The notes: a model not told the origin generated them from the sequence alone. Shown: positions 11,273-24,129, counted from the stretch's first letter. The stretch is 64,000 nucleotides of DNA from Dugong dugon (GCA_030035585.1 CM057465.1:30150001-30214000), one strand, 5' to 3'. Made by a program: numbers and translations.

Positions 11273-13828
11273 TCATCCTGCCTGAAAAGATTCAAAGATA
11301 TCTATCCCAGAATTTCTGGGGAGGGGAGATTATTTGCTGCTTCTGATTTATTATTCAAGCATCCTATCCCAATGTCTCTTGAGAAGGCATTAGAAAATGT
11401 CCCACTTAGAACTAGGATAACTTGTCTTAGCTAAAATTTTTTCTGTACTGCCCAACCCATTTGTTTTTCTGGTTACATTATGGACCACCCAAGTCTCGGA
11501 TATATAATTCTGGTTTAAAAATATGGGTCAGTAATCTGTAGGTAGCTAAAGAGGTTTTGAGAAGTAAAAGTCCAACATTAATACATTCGTCTTACTTTTG
11601 TATAATTATTTACAAATGTTAGTAGCTTATTAGAAGCTAGAGAGAATTCAGTGCTTTCCTCCGCCCTTCAACTATCACCTCATACCTCATCTCATGCTCA
11701 AAAAGGGGCACCTTCAATGTTAATAAGGACAGGATGAAATCTGAGTTCACAATCAGGTCACAATGCTGTAGGTTGGATATTCTAGCAGGAAAGGTTCAGA
11801 AACTGGACCTGCATAAAAATTTTCTCTTGCGTACTTGAAACTTAGCTTACTCAGCTCTCTTCATCTCTCTCTTAATTTTTTTGGAACTGGAGAAAAACTG
11901 TTTCTCACTTAAGAAGATGCCCCTTCCCTATTTTCCAGCTTTCTAAGCCTAACTGGTAATTAGCATAGAGCCCAGAAGAAAAGAAGTGAGGAACGGGAAG
12001 TTTAGCACAGGGACATTCTCAGACTTAGGAAGAAAGAACTCTTTCTTTTCTTTGGGTGAAGCTTGAGAGTTTTTATTGTCATTAAAATGTTAAGACATAG
12101 AGGACCTTGGGTCTGCCTTTCCAAGTTGTCTAGGCTTCAGGCCAGAAGAACAAGTGGGCATCTTACATTTTATTCACTGTCTAACACTGTTCATCCAGAG
12201 CAGAATATCAGATATAAATTTGAGGTCAATGCCTCCATCTCCCCATAAAGTGTAGCTATTAACCAAGACAGATGTTGGCACTTCTCAGTCAAAGGATTGT
12301 CTTTTTTCTAATCAGCATGCAGATGCTTTATATTTCAGAATTGTTTAATTCATATATATATATGTATGTCTATATCTACCTATCTACCTCTAATCTATAT
12401 AATTGTGTAGCCGTTCTGACAATATTTTTCTTTATCCATGTAAATCAATTACACAAATAAACTGCTTTTAATATTATTTCAAAGATGTCATACATCTACT
12501 TAAGTATTCTAATATGAAACATTGAGAGGATGCCCTAGAAAATGTATTCTGCCAAACTTTGGACTATCAAGTACAGAAAAACCTTGCATGATGATTTTGG
12601 ACTTTATCTCTTTGAATTCTTTTAAAATTCAGGGAACTATTTCCTTTGGCACTGCCATTCACATACTATTTTCACAAAAGCCCAGGATGTTTTATCTAGG
12701 CATGTTTTATAAGAAGACAGTGAAGTCCTTTATTGATTTTTCATTAGTTAAAAGAAGACCTGAGAAGGCAAGTAGCTTGTTTCCCTTTTCTCCAATTCTT
12801 ATAAATGAATTGAGCCACGTGGAATTTTTAATGAGTAAATATTTTAATAAAAAGCAATACAATATATATATTTTTTTTCTCTAAGCAGGTAAAAAGGAGT
12901 AATGAGAAAACAAAGAGCCAAGATCAGGTAGCAGATCTAGAATAAAAATCGACACTTGACAAAATCACAAGACATACATCAAAAGGTGTGACTACAAGGC
13001 TAGTACAAATGAAGTATCCTGTGAGCATGATTAGAAACTAGAGTAGACTAGAGAAGCAAAGCTCCGACTCCATTACAGGAGCATACAAAGAATTTTACTC
13101 CAGCTAAGCAAACACTGAAAGAGTGATATCCCAATTTTGTCCTACAAATATGATGTCGTGAATAAAACTACCTAACATTTATCTTTCAGCTTTTAATCCC
13201 TTACCCCCGTACAACTTATCTTGTCCCCACAGCAACATTTCTCCCTCATACAATAATCAGTTCTGATACCTGAATCATAGCTTAGAAAAATTGCCAGAGG
13301 AGTGCCACTTATCATTATCTTAACCTAAAGTTTTAAAGAATGACTAGAGAAGAGCACAGACCAAGACAAAGTCAATTATTACTGTAGTAACAGAAAAAGA
13401 AGGATTAGGAATGGGGAGGCCATAAAGACTAATCTGTAACTGTAAGTTTTGTTGTAACTTTGTGGAAGTGATTTTATTTCTCTGTGTATAAGGTTAATCT
13501 TTTTTATTTTTTTAATGAGAATTAAATTTTATGATCTACTTACTAACTGGATTAACATGAGAAAGCTTTAAATGAAAATATTTTGAAAAGTGATACATTT
13601 CTAAATCATTTCTTTTTCTGTTTTTCTGTTGTTTAAACAGAAAAGGAAGGTGATATGAAGAAGGTGTATGATGGTAACATGTTGACAACTCAAAGTCCTT
13701 AGGGGTCAAGGTGCGATATAGCGGGCAGAGGTTTCATAAGAAAATTAAACAATGTTATATAAATAATAATAGTAGGTACAAGGAAAGACCAGATCTGCTT
13801 GGAAACTTCATGAATGAGATAATTTTAA
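11273..13828. other. Unassigned sequence, no gene seen
   Basis: AT-rich single-copy-looking DNA. It holds a short TA/TATC-type simple repeat near 12351-12391. The longest open frame (12522-12884, plus, 120 codons) has no recognisable motif and biased Lys/Phe/Ser content, consistent with chance. Old, unrecognised repeats may be present. Confidence 0.6.
12351..12391. repeat. TA/TATC simple repeat
   Basis: Alternating CATATATATATATGTATGT followed by CTAT/CTAC tetranucleotide units. Imperfect and short. Confidence 0.75.
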
Positions 13829-13833
13829 AGTAG

Positions 13834-14331
13834 TGTCATGGATTGAATTATGTCCCCCCAAACATGTGTGTATCATTTTGGATAGGTGATGATTCCCAGT
13901 ATTATGTGCTTGTCCTCTATTTTGTGATTGTAATTTTATGTTAAAGAGCATTAGGGTGGGATTGTAACACCACCCTTACCCAGGTCACATCCTTGATCCA
14001 AAGTAAAGGGAGTTTCCGTGGGGTGTGGCCTGCACCACCTTTTATCTTACAAGAGATGAAAGGAAAACAAGCAGAGAGTTGGGGACCTCATATCGCCAAG
14101 AAAGCAGTGCCGGGAGCAGAGCACGTGCCTTTGGACTGGGGGTCCCTGCACGGAGAAGCTCCTAGTCTGGATAAGATTGATGACAAGGCTGACAGACAGA
14201 AAGCCTTCCCCTAGAGGTGACACCCTGAATTTGGACTTGTAGCCTACTAGACTGTAAGCAAATAAATTTTTCTTTGTTAAAGCTATCCACTTGTGGTATT
14301 TCTGTTAGAGCAGTACTAGATGACTAACACA
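13834..14331 (+). repeat. MaLR-like 5' LTR
   Basis: Begins TGTCATGGATTGAATTATG and ends GATGACTAACACA, giving TG...CA ends. Contains GGAGTTTCCGTGGGGTGTGG and an AAATAAATTT polyadenylation-like motif near its 3' end (about 14262). Followed by GAATTTGGTAGCAAGAGACT, which resembles the start of MaLR internal regions. Confidence 0.9.
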
Positions 14332-15270
14332 GAATTTGGTAGCAAGAGACTGGGGTACTACTCAAACAGATACCTAAAATGTCAAAGCGTTTTTGAAACA
14401 GTGAATGGAGCGGCAGAGGAGAGCAGCAGTAGAGAACCTATAGCAGTACAGAAGCAGCAGCAGCAGAGAAACAGCAGCAGAACAAGGAGACCAGCACAAG
14501 ATGGTGCTGGAGCTGACCTATGGAGTGAGAGCTGAGTGCCTGTGTGCACGAGGCTTCCTGGTGGAGTGAGGTGTCTCCAGGTACTTATTGGTGGAGCTAC
14601 AGAGCTTTGGAACACTTGTCCCAGCAGGCAGATGCAGGCATAAGGTCCAGAGCCTAGAGGCCAGGAAACCAGGAAGCAGAAGCTAAAGATATAAGGAACA
14701 CAAGAAGCCAAGCTGCCTCAGTCTCAAAAAGTATGGCCAGGACCTCTGGGGTTTCAAAGGGTAGAGCCATGGCCTCTGTTGTTTCTAAGGGTAGAGCTGC
14801 CACTCAGATGGACTAGGAGAAGGGGGCCACCTAAAGCCGAGGGAGCAGAATTGCTGTCCCAGTGGGCCTGGAAGGCAGAGCTGAAACCCAGGGCCAAGGG
14901 GCCTCCACTTAGAATCTGGAAAGTATGGCCAAAACCTAGCATCTGGAGGGTAGGGCTATTGTGTGAATGGTCTCAGAGAACAGAGTAATATTTTCAAGCC
15001 TTGGGAGCTAATGTAATGTGTTCTGCTAACTTGCTTGGTGCCTGTTATCCCTTCTTTCCATGCAATTTCTCCCATTTGTAATGGAAATGTCTACCTTGTG
15101 CCTGTTCTGCCATTGTACCTTTGGAAGCAGATAACTTGTATTCTAGATTTCACAGATGAAGAGGAATTTTTGGATGTTGGACTTGGAGTTAGACTTTTGC
15201 TACCAGATGATGGGATGAATATGTTTTGCATGTTGCAAGGATTGATTTTTTTGGGGGCCAAAGGGTAGAA
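14332..15270 (+). other. MaLR-like internal region
   Basis: Non-coding. Starts with the MaLR-type leader, includes an imperfect CAG-rich stretch (14422-14485), and later matches the MaLR internal phrase TTTCTCCCATTTGTAATGG (about 15066). It ends with a purine tract, GGGGGCCAAAGGGTAGAA, placed where the polypurine primer for plus-strand DNA should sit, directly before the 3' LTR. Confidence 0.8.
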
Positions 15271-15779
15271 TGTCATGGATTGAATTATATCCCCCAAAAA
15301 ATATGTGTATCAATTTGGCTAGGCCATGATTCCCAGTATTGTGTGGTTATCCTTCATTTTGTGATTGTAATTTTATGTTAAAGAGGATTAGGGTGGGATA
15401 GTAACACCACCCTTATGCAGGTCACATGCCTGATCCAATGTAAAGGGAGTTTCCCTGGGGTGTGGCCTGCACCACCTTCTATCTTACAAGAGATAAAAAG
15501 AAAGGGAAGCAAACAGAAAGCTGGGGACCTCATACCACCATGAAAGCAGTGCTGGGAGCAGAGCATGTCCTTTTGGACATGTGGTCCCTGTGCAGAGAAG
15601 CTCCTAGTCCAGGGGAACACCAAAGAGAAGAAGGCCAACAGAGAGAGAAATCCTTCCCCTGGAGCTGACACCCTGAATTTGGACTTGCAGCCTACTATAC
15701 TGTGAGAAAATACATTTCTCTCTGTTAAAGCTATCTGCTTGTGGTATTTCTGTCAGAGCAATATTAGATGACTAAGACA
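15271..15779 (+). repeat. MaLR-like 3' LTR
   Basis: Begins TGTCATGGATTGAATTATAT and ends GATGACTAAGACA. Same layout as the 5' LTR plus small indels, including an extra GGGAAG after AAAAAGAAA. Solo LTRs of a related type lie at 41785-42310 and 49116-49635. Confidence 0.9.
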
Positions 15780-15784
15780 AGTAG

Positions 15785-16693
15785 GAATTAGGGTAGTAGA
15801 AAGAAATTTTTAGTAAAAATATGGAAAGAAGCAAGTGCATGGCATGAAAATCATGAAGTAGGTCTACTTAGATGAAGTTCGGTATCTGCAATCTGGAAAA
15901 ATGAAAAAGAAGGATCTTGGTGTCAACAGGTAGAGAAAAGGGAACAAAAGTTACAGATTTTTGAAGACAGATGAAATGCTTCTAACTCTGTCCAGTATTT
16001 TTAATGATGTTGTAAATTGTGGTATAACAGTTCAAAAGAATGAAGTTGAAAAAAATAAACATAATCCTTGCCCTCATTTCTCACTTTTCTTAATAAGGAA
16101 TAGTTGACCCATGGAATTCTCCTGGGTTGCCCTGTCTGAATTGCGACAGATAACTTCTACATGAATAATGCCTTTTCCCATAGTTTAACAGTAATGTGGC
16201 AAGTATTTGAGAGGTAGGGATGCCTGCAACTTCTTAGCACAATTACATAAGAATTGGCTGTTTCAGATGTTGACAGTTTTGTCTGCTACTATGGAACATA
16301 AAAGGGTCTTGTTACTCAGTATAATCTTAAGACTTTTGACAGTAGGTGGATTATTGGCTTGAAAGCAATAGAGTGCCAATGAAAAATTATTTTGTATCAG
16401 TGAGAATCTACAGGATTACAGCTTCTCATGTTTCTTGTCTTGGCATTGATTTAACTTTTAATGTTTAGATTTTCATTATATATATTTTTGCAAAAATATA
16501 GAAGATACATGATGGTTTAGGTGAATATAGACTTTGGAATTTATTTGTGAAATATATGTTAATTATGTTCCAAGTGAATATTTACTTCCATAATCAGGTA
16601 TAAGTATTGACTATTCATACTTACATAGAAAAATACATGTGAATTTTATAAAAAATTGTAGCTATTTTGTGGAAGAAAACACTGATGAACTAT
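15785..16693. other. Unassigned sequence, no gene seen
   Basis: AT-rich DNA between the MaLR element and an AFROSINE tail. No open frame above 60 codons, and no recognisable repeat. Confidence 0.55.
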
Positions 16694-16800
16694 TTCTGTA
16701 AAGATTGCAGCCAAAAAAACCCTATAGAAGTTCCATTCTGTAACACATGGGGTTGCCATGAGTCAGAATCAACTAGATGACACCAGATTTAGTTGGTTTG
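16694..16800 (+). mobile_element. AFROSINE 3' part, 5'-truncated
   Basis: Starts in the central part (CTGTAAAGATTGCAGCC) found in the long AFROSINE form and runs through GGGGTTGCCATGAGTCAGAA to the end of the body. The tRNA-related head is absent. The central part looks partly deleted. Confidence 0.8.
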
Positions 16801-18161
16801 TAGCTATTTTATTGTGCTATTTTATTATTTTTTATAGTGCAAAGGTATATTTCAGGTATAAATATCAATCTATCTTCTGAGTGGCTTAGGGGCAAAAGTC
16901 TTTTATTCTTAAATATATTTACCTCAGGTCAAAATTAAGATCTGAAATTTCAGGCAAACTATTCAAAATGTTTAGTTTCCTCCAATACTTTTTGATAGTT
17001 CATTTATATCTTCTATTAGAGTTAACATTTTACTTATTCTGAATATATACTTGTGCTCCTTAAACAGGATGAAGTGAGTTTCTATATTAATAAGTTCCAA
17101 ATGTCTTTCTAGGCCACTTGCCTACTTGTGTAACTTCGGATACGGTCATGATACTGTGGTTTACATGAGCCAGCGTTCATATTAACATTATTTATTAAAT
17201 TTACTGATTCAAAAATATGAAAGCAAACATTATTCTTCCTCTATAGTCACTGTAAGTAATGCTACTCTGTGAATCGAATTTTCTCAATAATTGTCAATTC
17301 CTTCCCCGAAGAGTGTGCTACCATCTAAGTTTTCCAAAATAGTATGTAGAAAATTTAGAGAGGTGTCATCATCAAATCATAAAGACTGACAATGTGAGGC
17401 AGTGAGTTTTATACTATGAAAAAGTTAAAGGACCTAATATGCTAAGAAAAAAGGTAAGATGGGAGTCATTTTATTAGGCTTAATCAGTGTGAGTCAGGTT
17501 ATTACAAGTTTTGATATATTTTTAAATTGCAAAATATTTCAGGGCAGACTATATTTCTACCACATGCATAAATGGAAGGAAATAACTCTGCGTAAAAAAA
17601 TCATATAATTTGAAGGACAAATATGTTTGTTCTGAAATTTCTTAAAAACTTTAGGAAGGAATATTTATGCTCTTAAAGACATTAAGAATAATAGGCATTT
17701 TTTAGAGAAATGGTTGATTTTTTAAAAAGCAGAAATACCAAGAGAGAATGGCATCATTAGGTGTACAATGAAAACGTGTAAACCCAAACAGTAGCCACAG
17801 AGATTTGAAGTCCTGAGTTTACTATAGAAAGATAGCAGTGTTAATCTACTGTTACTACTTCCACATTTTGTGTTTATTTATTTCATTGCATTGATGCATA
17901 AATTGGCAATCTTAACACAATAGCAAAAAAATAAGCCAGAGGTATAAATAGGATAACCTTGATAATTTATCAGATATGGCAAGATTTTTATTGTTTTATA
18001 TTTGCAGAATAGATAGGTTTATATTTATCGATCATATACTATTTTGCAAAAGTATTTTCCATATACTAGTTATTGGGAAAATTCAAAGCATGAACTTATA
18101 ATTGTTGTCTTCAAGGTGTTATCATACAGTTTGGGAGAAATAAAAATAATTTGGAGAGCTT
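16801..18161. other. Unassigned sequence, no gene seen
   Basis: AT-rich DNA with no open frame of note and no repeat I recognise. Confidence 0.55.
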
Positions 18162-18180
18162 GAAAGAGGAATATATATTT

Positions 18181-21100
18181 GTTGTTAGGTGCCAACTCAC
18201 AGCAACTCTATATACTACATAACAAAACAAAACACTGCCTGGTCCTGTACCATCCTCACAATTGTTGCTATGTTTGAATCCACTGTTGCAACCACTGTAT
18301 CAATCCATCTTGTTGAGAGCCTTCTTCTTCTTCACCGACACTCTATTTTAACAAGCATGATGTCCTTTTTCAGGGACTGGTCCCTCCGGATAACATGCCT
18401 AAAGTTTGTAAGACACTGTCTGACATCCACACTTCTAGGAGCATTCTGGCTGTACTTCTTCCAAGACAGGTATGTTTGTTCATTTGGCAGTACATGGTAT
18501 ATTCAATATTCTTCACCAACACCATAATTCAAATGCATCAATTTTTCATTAGTCTGCCTTATTCATTGTCCAGCTATCCCATGAATATGAGATGATCAAA
18601 AATACTGTGGCTTGGGTCAAACGCATCTTAGTTCTGAAAGTGACATCTTTGCTTTTTAACACTTTATAGAGGTCTTTTGCAGCAGATTTGTCCAATGCAA
18701 TATGTAGTTTGATTTCTTGACTGCTCCTTCCATGGGTGTTGATTGTGGATCCAAGTAAAATGAAATCCTTGACAACTTCAATATTTTCTACATTTATTAC
18801 GATATTTCTTATTGGTCCAGTTGTGAGGATTTTTGTTTTCTTTATGTTGAGGTGTAATCCATAGTGAAAGCTGTAGTCTTTGATCTTCTTCTGTAAGTGC
18901 TTCAGGTCTTTTTCATTTTCAGCAAGCAAATAGTCTCATCTGAATATCACAGATTTTTACTGGGTCTTCCTCCAATACTGATACCGTGTTCTTCCTCATA
19001 TAGTCCAATTTCTTGGATTATTTGCTCAGCATACAGATTGAGTAAGTATAGTGAAAGGATACAACCCTGACACACACCTTTTAAGACTTTAAACCACGCA
19101 GTACCCCTTTGTTCTGTTCGAACGACTGTCTCTTGATCTATGTTCAGTTTTCTCTTGAGCGCAGTTAAGTGTTCTGGAATTCTCATTCTTTGAAATGTTA
19201 TTCATAATTTGTTACGATCCACACAGTCGTATACCTCTGCATAGTCAACAAAGCACAGGTGAACCCCTTTCTGGTGTTCTCTGTTTTCAGCCAGGATACA
19301 TCTTGCACCAGCAATGATATCCCTGGTTCCATGTTCTCTTCTGAATCCGGCTTGAATTTTTGGCAGCTTTTGAATGATCTTTAGCAAAATTTTACTTATG
19401 CAAAATTAATGATATTGTTCAATAATTTCAGCATTCTGTTTGACCACCTTTCTTTAGAATAGGTGTCTCTTCCAGTTGGTTGGCCAGGTAGCTGTCTTTA
19501 AAATGTCTTGGTATAGACAATGGAGCATGGATTCCAGCACTGTATCGGTTTGTTGAAACATCTCAACTAGTACTCTGTCAATTCCTGGACGCTTGTTTTT
19601 CACCAGTACCTTCAGTGCAGCTTTGACCTCTTCCTTCAGTACCATCGGTTCTTGATCATATGTTACCTCCTGAAATGGCTGAATGCCAACCAATTCTTTT
19701 TGACATAATGACTCTGTGTATTCCTTCCATCTTCCTTTGATGCTTCCTGCTTCTTTTAATATTTTCCCCATACAAACCTTCAATACTGCAACTCAAGGCT
19801 TGAATTTTTAATTCTGTTCTTTCAGCTTAAAAAATGCCAAGCATGTCTTCCCTTTCAGTTTTCTAACTCCAGGTCTTTGCGCACATCATTATAATACTTT
19901 ACTTTGCCTTCTCAAGCCACCCTTTGAAATCTTCTGTTCATCTCTTTAACTTCATAATTTCTTCTTTTTGCTTTAGCTACTTGACGTTCAAGAACAACTT
20001 TCAGAGTCTCTTCTGATATCCATTTTGGTCTTTTCTTCCTTTACTATCTTTTTAATGGCCTCTTGCTTTCTTCATGTATGATAACTTTGATGTCATTCCA
20101 AAACTCGTCTGGTCTTCAGTCATTAGTGTTCAACACCTTAAATCTATTCCTGAGATGGTCTTTAAATTCAGGTGGGATATACTCAAGTTCATACTTTGGC
20201 TCTCATGGACTTGTTCTAATTTTCTCCAGTTTCAACTTGAACTTGCATATGAGCAATTGATGCTCTGTTCCACAGTCAACCCCTGGCCTTGTTCTGACTG
20301 ATGATATTAAGCTTTTCCATCATCTCTTTCCACAGTCGATTGGATCCCTGTGTATTTCACCAGTGAGGTCCGAGTGTATAGTAGCAGTTTATGTTGTAGA
20401 AAAAAGATATTTGCAATGAAGAAGTTGGTCTTGCAAAATTCTATCATGTAATCTCCAGCATCGTTTCTATCACCAATGCCATATTTTCCAACTACTGATC
20501 CTTCTTTGTTTCCAACTTTCACATTCCAATAATCAGTAATTATCAATGTATCCTGATTGCATGTTTGATCAATTTCAGACTGCCGAAGTTGTTAAAAATC
20601 TTCAGTGTCTTCATCTTTGGCCTTAGTTGTTGATGCATAAATTTGAATAATAGTCATATTAACTGGTTTTCCTTGTAGGCATATGGATGTTATTCTATCA
20701 CTGACAGCATTGTACTTCAGGATAGATCTTGAAGTATTCTTTTTGATGATGAATGCAATGCCATTCATCAAGTTTTCATTCCCAAAGTAGTAGACCATAT
20801 GATTGTCTAATTCAAAATGACCAATACTAGTCCATTTCAGCTCACTAATGCCTAGGATACGGATGTCTATGCATTCTATTTCTTTTTTGATGAATTCCAG
20901 TTTTTCTAGATTCATACTTTGTACGTTCCCTGTTCTGATTATTAAGGGATGTTTGCAGCTGTTTCTTCTGATGTTGAGTCATGCCACATCAGCAAATGAA
21001 GGTCCCAAATGCTTGACTCCATCCACATCATTAAGGTTGATTCTGCTTTGAGGAGGCAGCCCTTCCACAGTCATCTTCTGAGTACCTTCCAATCTGAGGA

Positions 21101-21339
21101 GCTCATTTTCTGTCACTATATCAGACAATGTCCCCATGCTATTCATAAGGTTTTCACTGGCTAACTCTTTCAGATATAGAATCCCAGGTCCTTTTTTCTA
21201 GTATGTCTTAGTCTAGAAGCTCAGTTAAAACTTGTCTGCCATAGGTGACCCTGCCTGTATTTGAATACAGATGGCATAGCTTCCAGCATCACAGCAACAC
21301 ACAATGCCCCACAGGATGACAAAGTGACAGACACGTGGG
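18181..21339 (-). mobile_element. RTE/BovB-clade LINE copy B, near full length
   Basis: Antisense RTE of about 3.16 kb, the most complete in the window. In element order it has the 5' end (reverse complement of GACAGACACGTGG at 21326-21338), a 5' UTR to about 20940, an APE-like endonuclease, a linker, a reverse transcriptase, and the 3' end at 18181 (GTTGTTAGGTGCC on the plus strand). GAAAGAGGAATATATA (from 18162) and GAAAGGAGGAATGAATATA (from 21341) look like a diverged TSD. Stops and frameshifts throughout; inactive. Confidence 0.92.
18549..20940 (-). pseudogene. RTE ORF pseudogene (endonuclease plus reverse transcriptase), copy B
   Basis: Minus-strand remnant of the single RTE polyprotein, which makes the target nick and copies RTE RNA. 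The endonuclease is recognisable at 20915-20592: ILGISELKWTSIGHFELDNHMVYY, a block ending in IQIYASTT, then NVKVGNKEGS at about 20510. The linker with LKEEVKAALKVLVKNKRPGIDR is at 19783-19454. RT fingers and palm lie at 19387-18947, with motif A as CFVDYAEVYDCVDRNK (F to Y change) and GVCQGCILSLYLLNLY. The YADD box around 18940 is destroyed. The C-terminal part is at 18929-18549. At least four frame breaks separate these pieces. Confidence 0.88.
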
Positions 21340-22509
21340 GGAAAGGAGGAATGAATATAGGGTATAAATGGAATTTGGACTTATATCATGGATAAGTTTG
21401 AATTCCAGTTTCAAGAGGCTAAACTTTATTCTCTATATTCATACTCCTTGGAGAGCATGGATTCTTAGGTGATACCTCTAGGACAACTTCCAAAAGCAAA
21501 AGAAAAATCAGGCAAGTTGGAGTGCAGTCCCATCTCCTTTGCTAAAGGCATTTCTGCACGATTTTAATAAATTTATGAAAGTTCTGCATATGAATCTGAA
21601 AGCCAAACAAAGAAGTGGAAAAATCAATTTTATGGGTAATAGAGAGTCAGTGAACTTTTCTGAGTAAGGGAGGTTATATTATGAAGACTCTTTGGGATGC
21701 AAGTGGCATAAAACAAACACAAAATAGCTAAATCAAAAAGAAAATTCACTGAGTCATATCTACAGGGAGAACAGCGGTAGACTTGGTTTAGGTGGTCTAT
21801 TGTGGATCCCACATGACAGGCAATCAGCTGAGAGATCTGAAGACTGAATCTTTTTTTGGCTTTGCTTATGGCACCACTGGGACAATCATTAACAGAGCAC
21901 AGAGCATGAAAATGAAGCTATAACAGGTGGGACTGGAATGAGGTGTGCTGCCCCACCTTAACTGTCCAAAACCAGAACCAACTAGGTAAGAGATCATTAT
22001 ATAAAGAGAATGAAAATTGCATGTACCTGATACAGAAAGCATTAAGAATACAAATGAATAAATCTAATAGATAAAATAGTATTGGAGCAGAGCATTAAGT
22101 GATAATATGTGGGATGCTTAGGGGCTGATGCCAGGGAAGAGGTGGAAATAATGGTTATTATAAAAGCTAAGGAATTGTAGATAAGCAACTTAAGCAGTGT
22201 AGTAGGCTTTAGCATAGAAAGACATCTGTTGCTTAGAAATAACAAACTCAGTCTTTCTACTTTTCTCTTCTTGTATCATGGCAGCCATCTGAATCTACAA
22301 TTTGAAAAATGCTTGTTGGCATTTGCCTTTAGGAAATTTCTGAAGAGATTATCTTCTGATTTGGAGGACCCATTTACTCGGCTGCACTGAGCAATCCACC
22401 AGTTCTTATTATTAAATGTTGTTTTTTCATATGCTTTAATTTTTTCCCACTCACTTTTAATTTGCCATTTACCTCAAATGCTCAATTGTGTATTAACTTA
22501 CTTCCCTTA
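21340..22509. other. Unassigned sequence, no gene seen
   Basis: No convincing open frame. The stretch near 21690-21900 (GCAAGTGGCATAAAACAAAC and following) has the feel of an old dispersed repeat, but I cannot name it. Confidence 0.5.
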
Positions 22510-22840
22510 GCTCTCATTTCCTTCTGATATCTACTAAAGTATTACTTTGAAGTGAAGCCTTCTCTGGTTACACAATTTAAATTTTACCTCCAACTAACAC
22601 TTGCTATTGCCCTTCTCTACTTCGATTTTTATTCTTAGCATTGATTACTATTTTTCATAGTACATTGGGTAATTATATATTTTATATATAGTCTACTTTT
22701 CCCTCTGGAATGCAAACTAGATGAGTTTTCATATCTGTTCAGAGTTTTCTATTCTGTTCACTGTTATACTCCTAGTATTTAGAACACTTCTTACCACATA
22801 GTAAGTGTGAAATAAATATTTGATGTATAAATGACTATAA
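22510..22840 (+). mobile_element. L2 LINE 3' end
   Basis: L2 tail in sense orientation: GAAGCCTTCTCTGGTTACAC at about 22555, GGAATGCAAACTAGATGAG at about 22708, then CACATAGTAAGTGTGAAATAAATATTTG. Order and spacing fit the L2 3' end. Confidence 0.8.
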
Positions 22841-22904
22841 ATTGTGATTTTATTAAATTCTAGAGCATATTTTGAAATTCAAATTTTTTCTTTTGAAAAT
22901 CATT

Positions 22905-23262
22905 TATTTAATTAATGTTTATTGAGCCCCCACTATGTACCATGAAACTGTAAACATTTTTGAGTATACAGAAATGAACAAAAAAGTATAGTTCCTACCT
23001 TTATGAATCTGTCTCCAATAAAATATTTTAAACGGTAGGATAAAACAATACAGGCTGTAACGAAAAAGCAAGGGAAGCTTCTCTAAGGAAGACACTTTTT
23101 AGTTAGGATATGAAAGTTGACAGAAAGCTAGTCAAGCAATGGAAGCAGGCAGAGGGTTTAATTAACGGAGAAAGTGTTGTGAGTTAGGAAGGACCTTGGC
23201 TAGTGGAGCTTGTAGTGAGGGAAAGTTTGGCATACAAGGAAGTTAGAGATACAGACATAGGC
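22905..23262 (-). mobile_element. L2 LINE 3' end, antisense
   Basis: Reverse-complement L2 text: TTTATTGAGCCCCCACTATG at about 22918, GAAATGAACAAAAAAGTATAG at about 22971, GGGAAGCTTCTCTAAGG at about 23073, and a block ending GGAGCTTGTAGTGAGGG. It lies head-on to the sense L2 at 22510-22840, so two L2 insertions are juxtaposed. Confidence 0.75.
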
Positions 23263-23465
23263 CAAAACACAAATTTGGAGACCATGTTAAAGATACTAAT
23301 ACCCAATTATAGTTGGTCTTCTATAGTAGTTGTCAACCATACCAGACCCAATTTCTCATTTATCTAACACATTATTTCTAATGCCCTTGTATGATCTTGA
23401 AAATAAATGTATTCATTACATATCCTCCTATAATCATAATCTCAAAAATAATTCACTATACTATT

Positions 23466-23601
23466 GATTCTGACTCATAGCGACCCTATAAGACAGAGTA
23501 GAACTGCCACCTAGGGTTTCCAAGGAGGAGCTGGTGGTTTCAAACAGTCAACAATTTGGTTACTAGCCTTAGCTCTTAACCACTGCACCACCAGGGCTCC
23601 C
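23466..23601 (-). mobile_element. AFROSINE, antisense
   Basis: Reads on the plus strand as GACTCATAGCGACCCTATA through CCACTGCACCACCAGGGCTCC, the full SINE body in reverse. ATACTATT occurs immediately before (23458-23465) and just after (23610-23617), a possible short TSD. Confidence 0.9.
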
Positions 23602-24025
23602 GGCTACTAATACTATTATTGTATTATAAAAGAAAAATAAAAGGAAAACTGTGTATAAGAAAATAATGTTAATCTAAATCTGTGTATATATTTAAATCTG
23701 TACATGGTGGGACATGACTCTGTTAGAAGACATATTAAAGTAAGCAGAAGCTTGTACCTGTGTGGAGAGTTGCCCTGAATTGCCAAACTTACAGAGCAAA
23801 CATACACAGATTTTTCATGCAGCAACTCAGATATTATAAATGGTATTATTTCATTGACAATGGAGACGAACTTTTGATTAATTTCCATACAAAACAAAGT
23901 ACACTTTTCCCTCTTAATTTACACTTCAGTTGCGTTTCTGGAAATTTCAGTATAAGTTAGCACCGTGGAAAAAATAGTGTGTGCCCATTTACAATATGGA
24001 GTTAGGGTTCTAGAATCAAGTAGTA

Positions 24026-24129
24026 ACAATTCTGACTCATAGCGACCCTATAGGACAGAGTAGAACTGCCCCACAGAGTTTCCAAGGAGCGCCCGGTAGA
24101 TTTGAACTGCCAAACCCACTAGGGTTTCC
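24026..24129 (-). mobile_element. AFROSINE, antisense, internally shortened
   Basis: Clear match from CTGACTCATAGCGACCCTAT to GATTTGAACTGCC. The segment that should span the A-box region is mostly missing before ACTAGGGTTTCC, so the tRNA-like head is reduced. Confidence 0.85.

Larger units (their letters stand above)
13834..15779 (+). mobile_element. ERVL-MaLR-like element with two LTRs and 5-bp TSD
   Basis: Complete non-autonomous LTR retrotransposon: 5' LTR 13834-14331, internal region 14332-15270, 3' LTR 15271-15779. AGTAG precedes the 5' LTR (13829-13833) and follows the 3' LTR (15780-15784), a perfect 5-bp TSD. The internal region is only ~940 bp and has no gag, pro, pol or env frame, as usual for MaLRs. 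Small open frames inside it are not coding. The two LTRs differ at many positions by eye, so the insertion is old. Family name inferred from layout, not from a search. Confidence 0.9.

Noticed and set aside
12522-12884. 120-codon plus-strand frame outside repeats
   Set aside because: No domain, signal peptide or exon signals; composition looks random for AT-rich DNA.
14320-14711. Frames in the MaLR interior, including a Ser/Cys-rich one
   Set aside because: MaLR interiors are non-coding, and the CAG-type repeat explains the odd composition.
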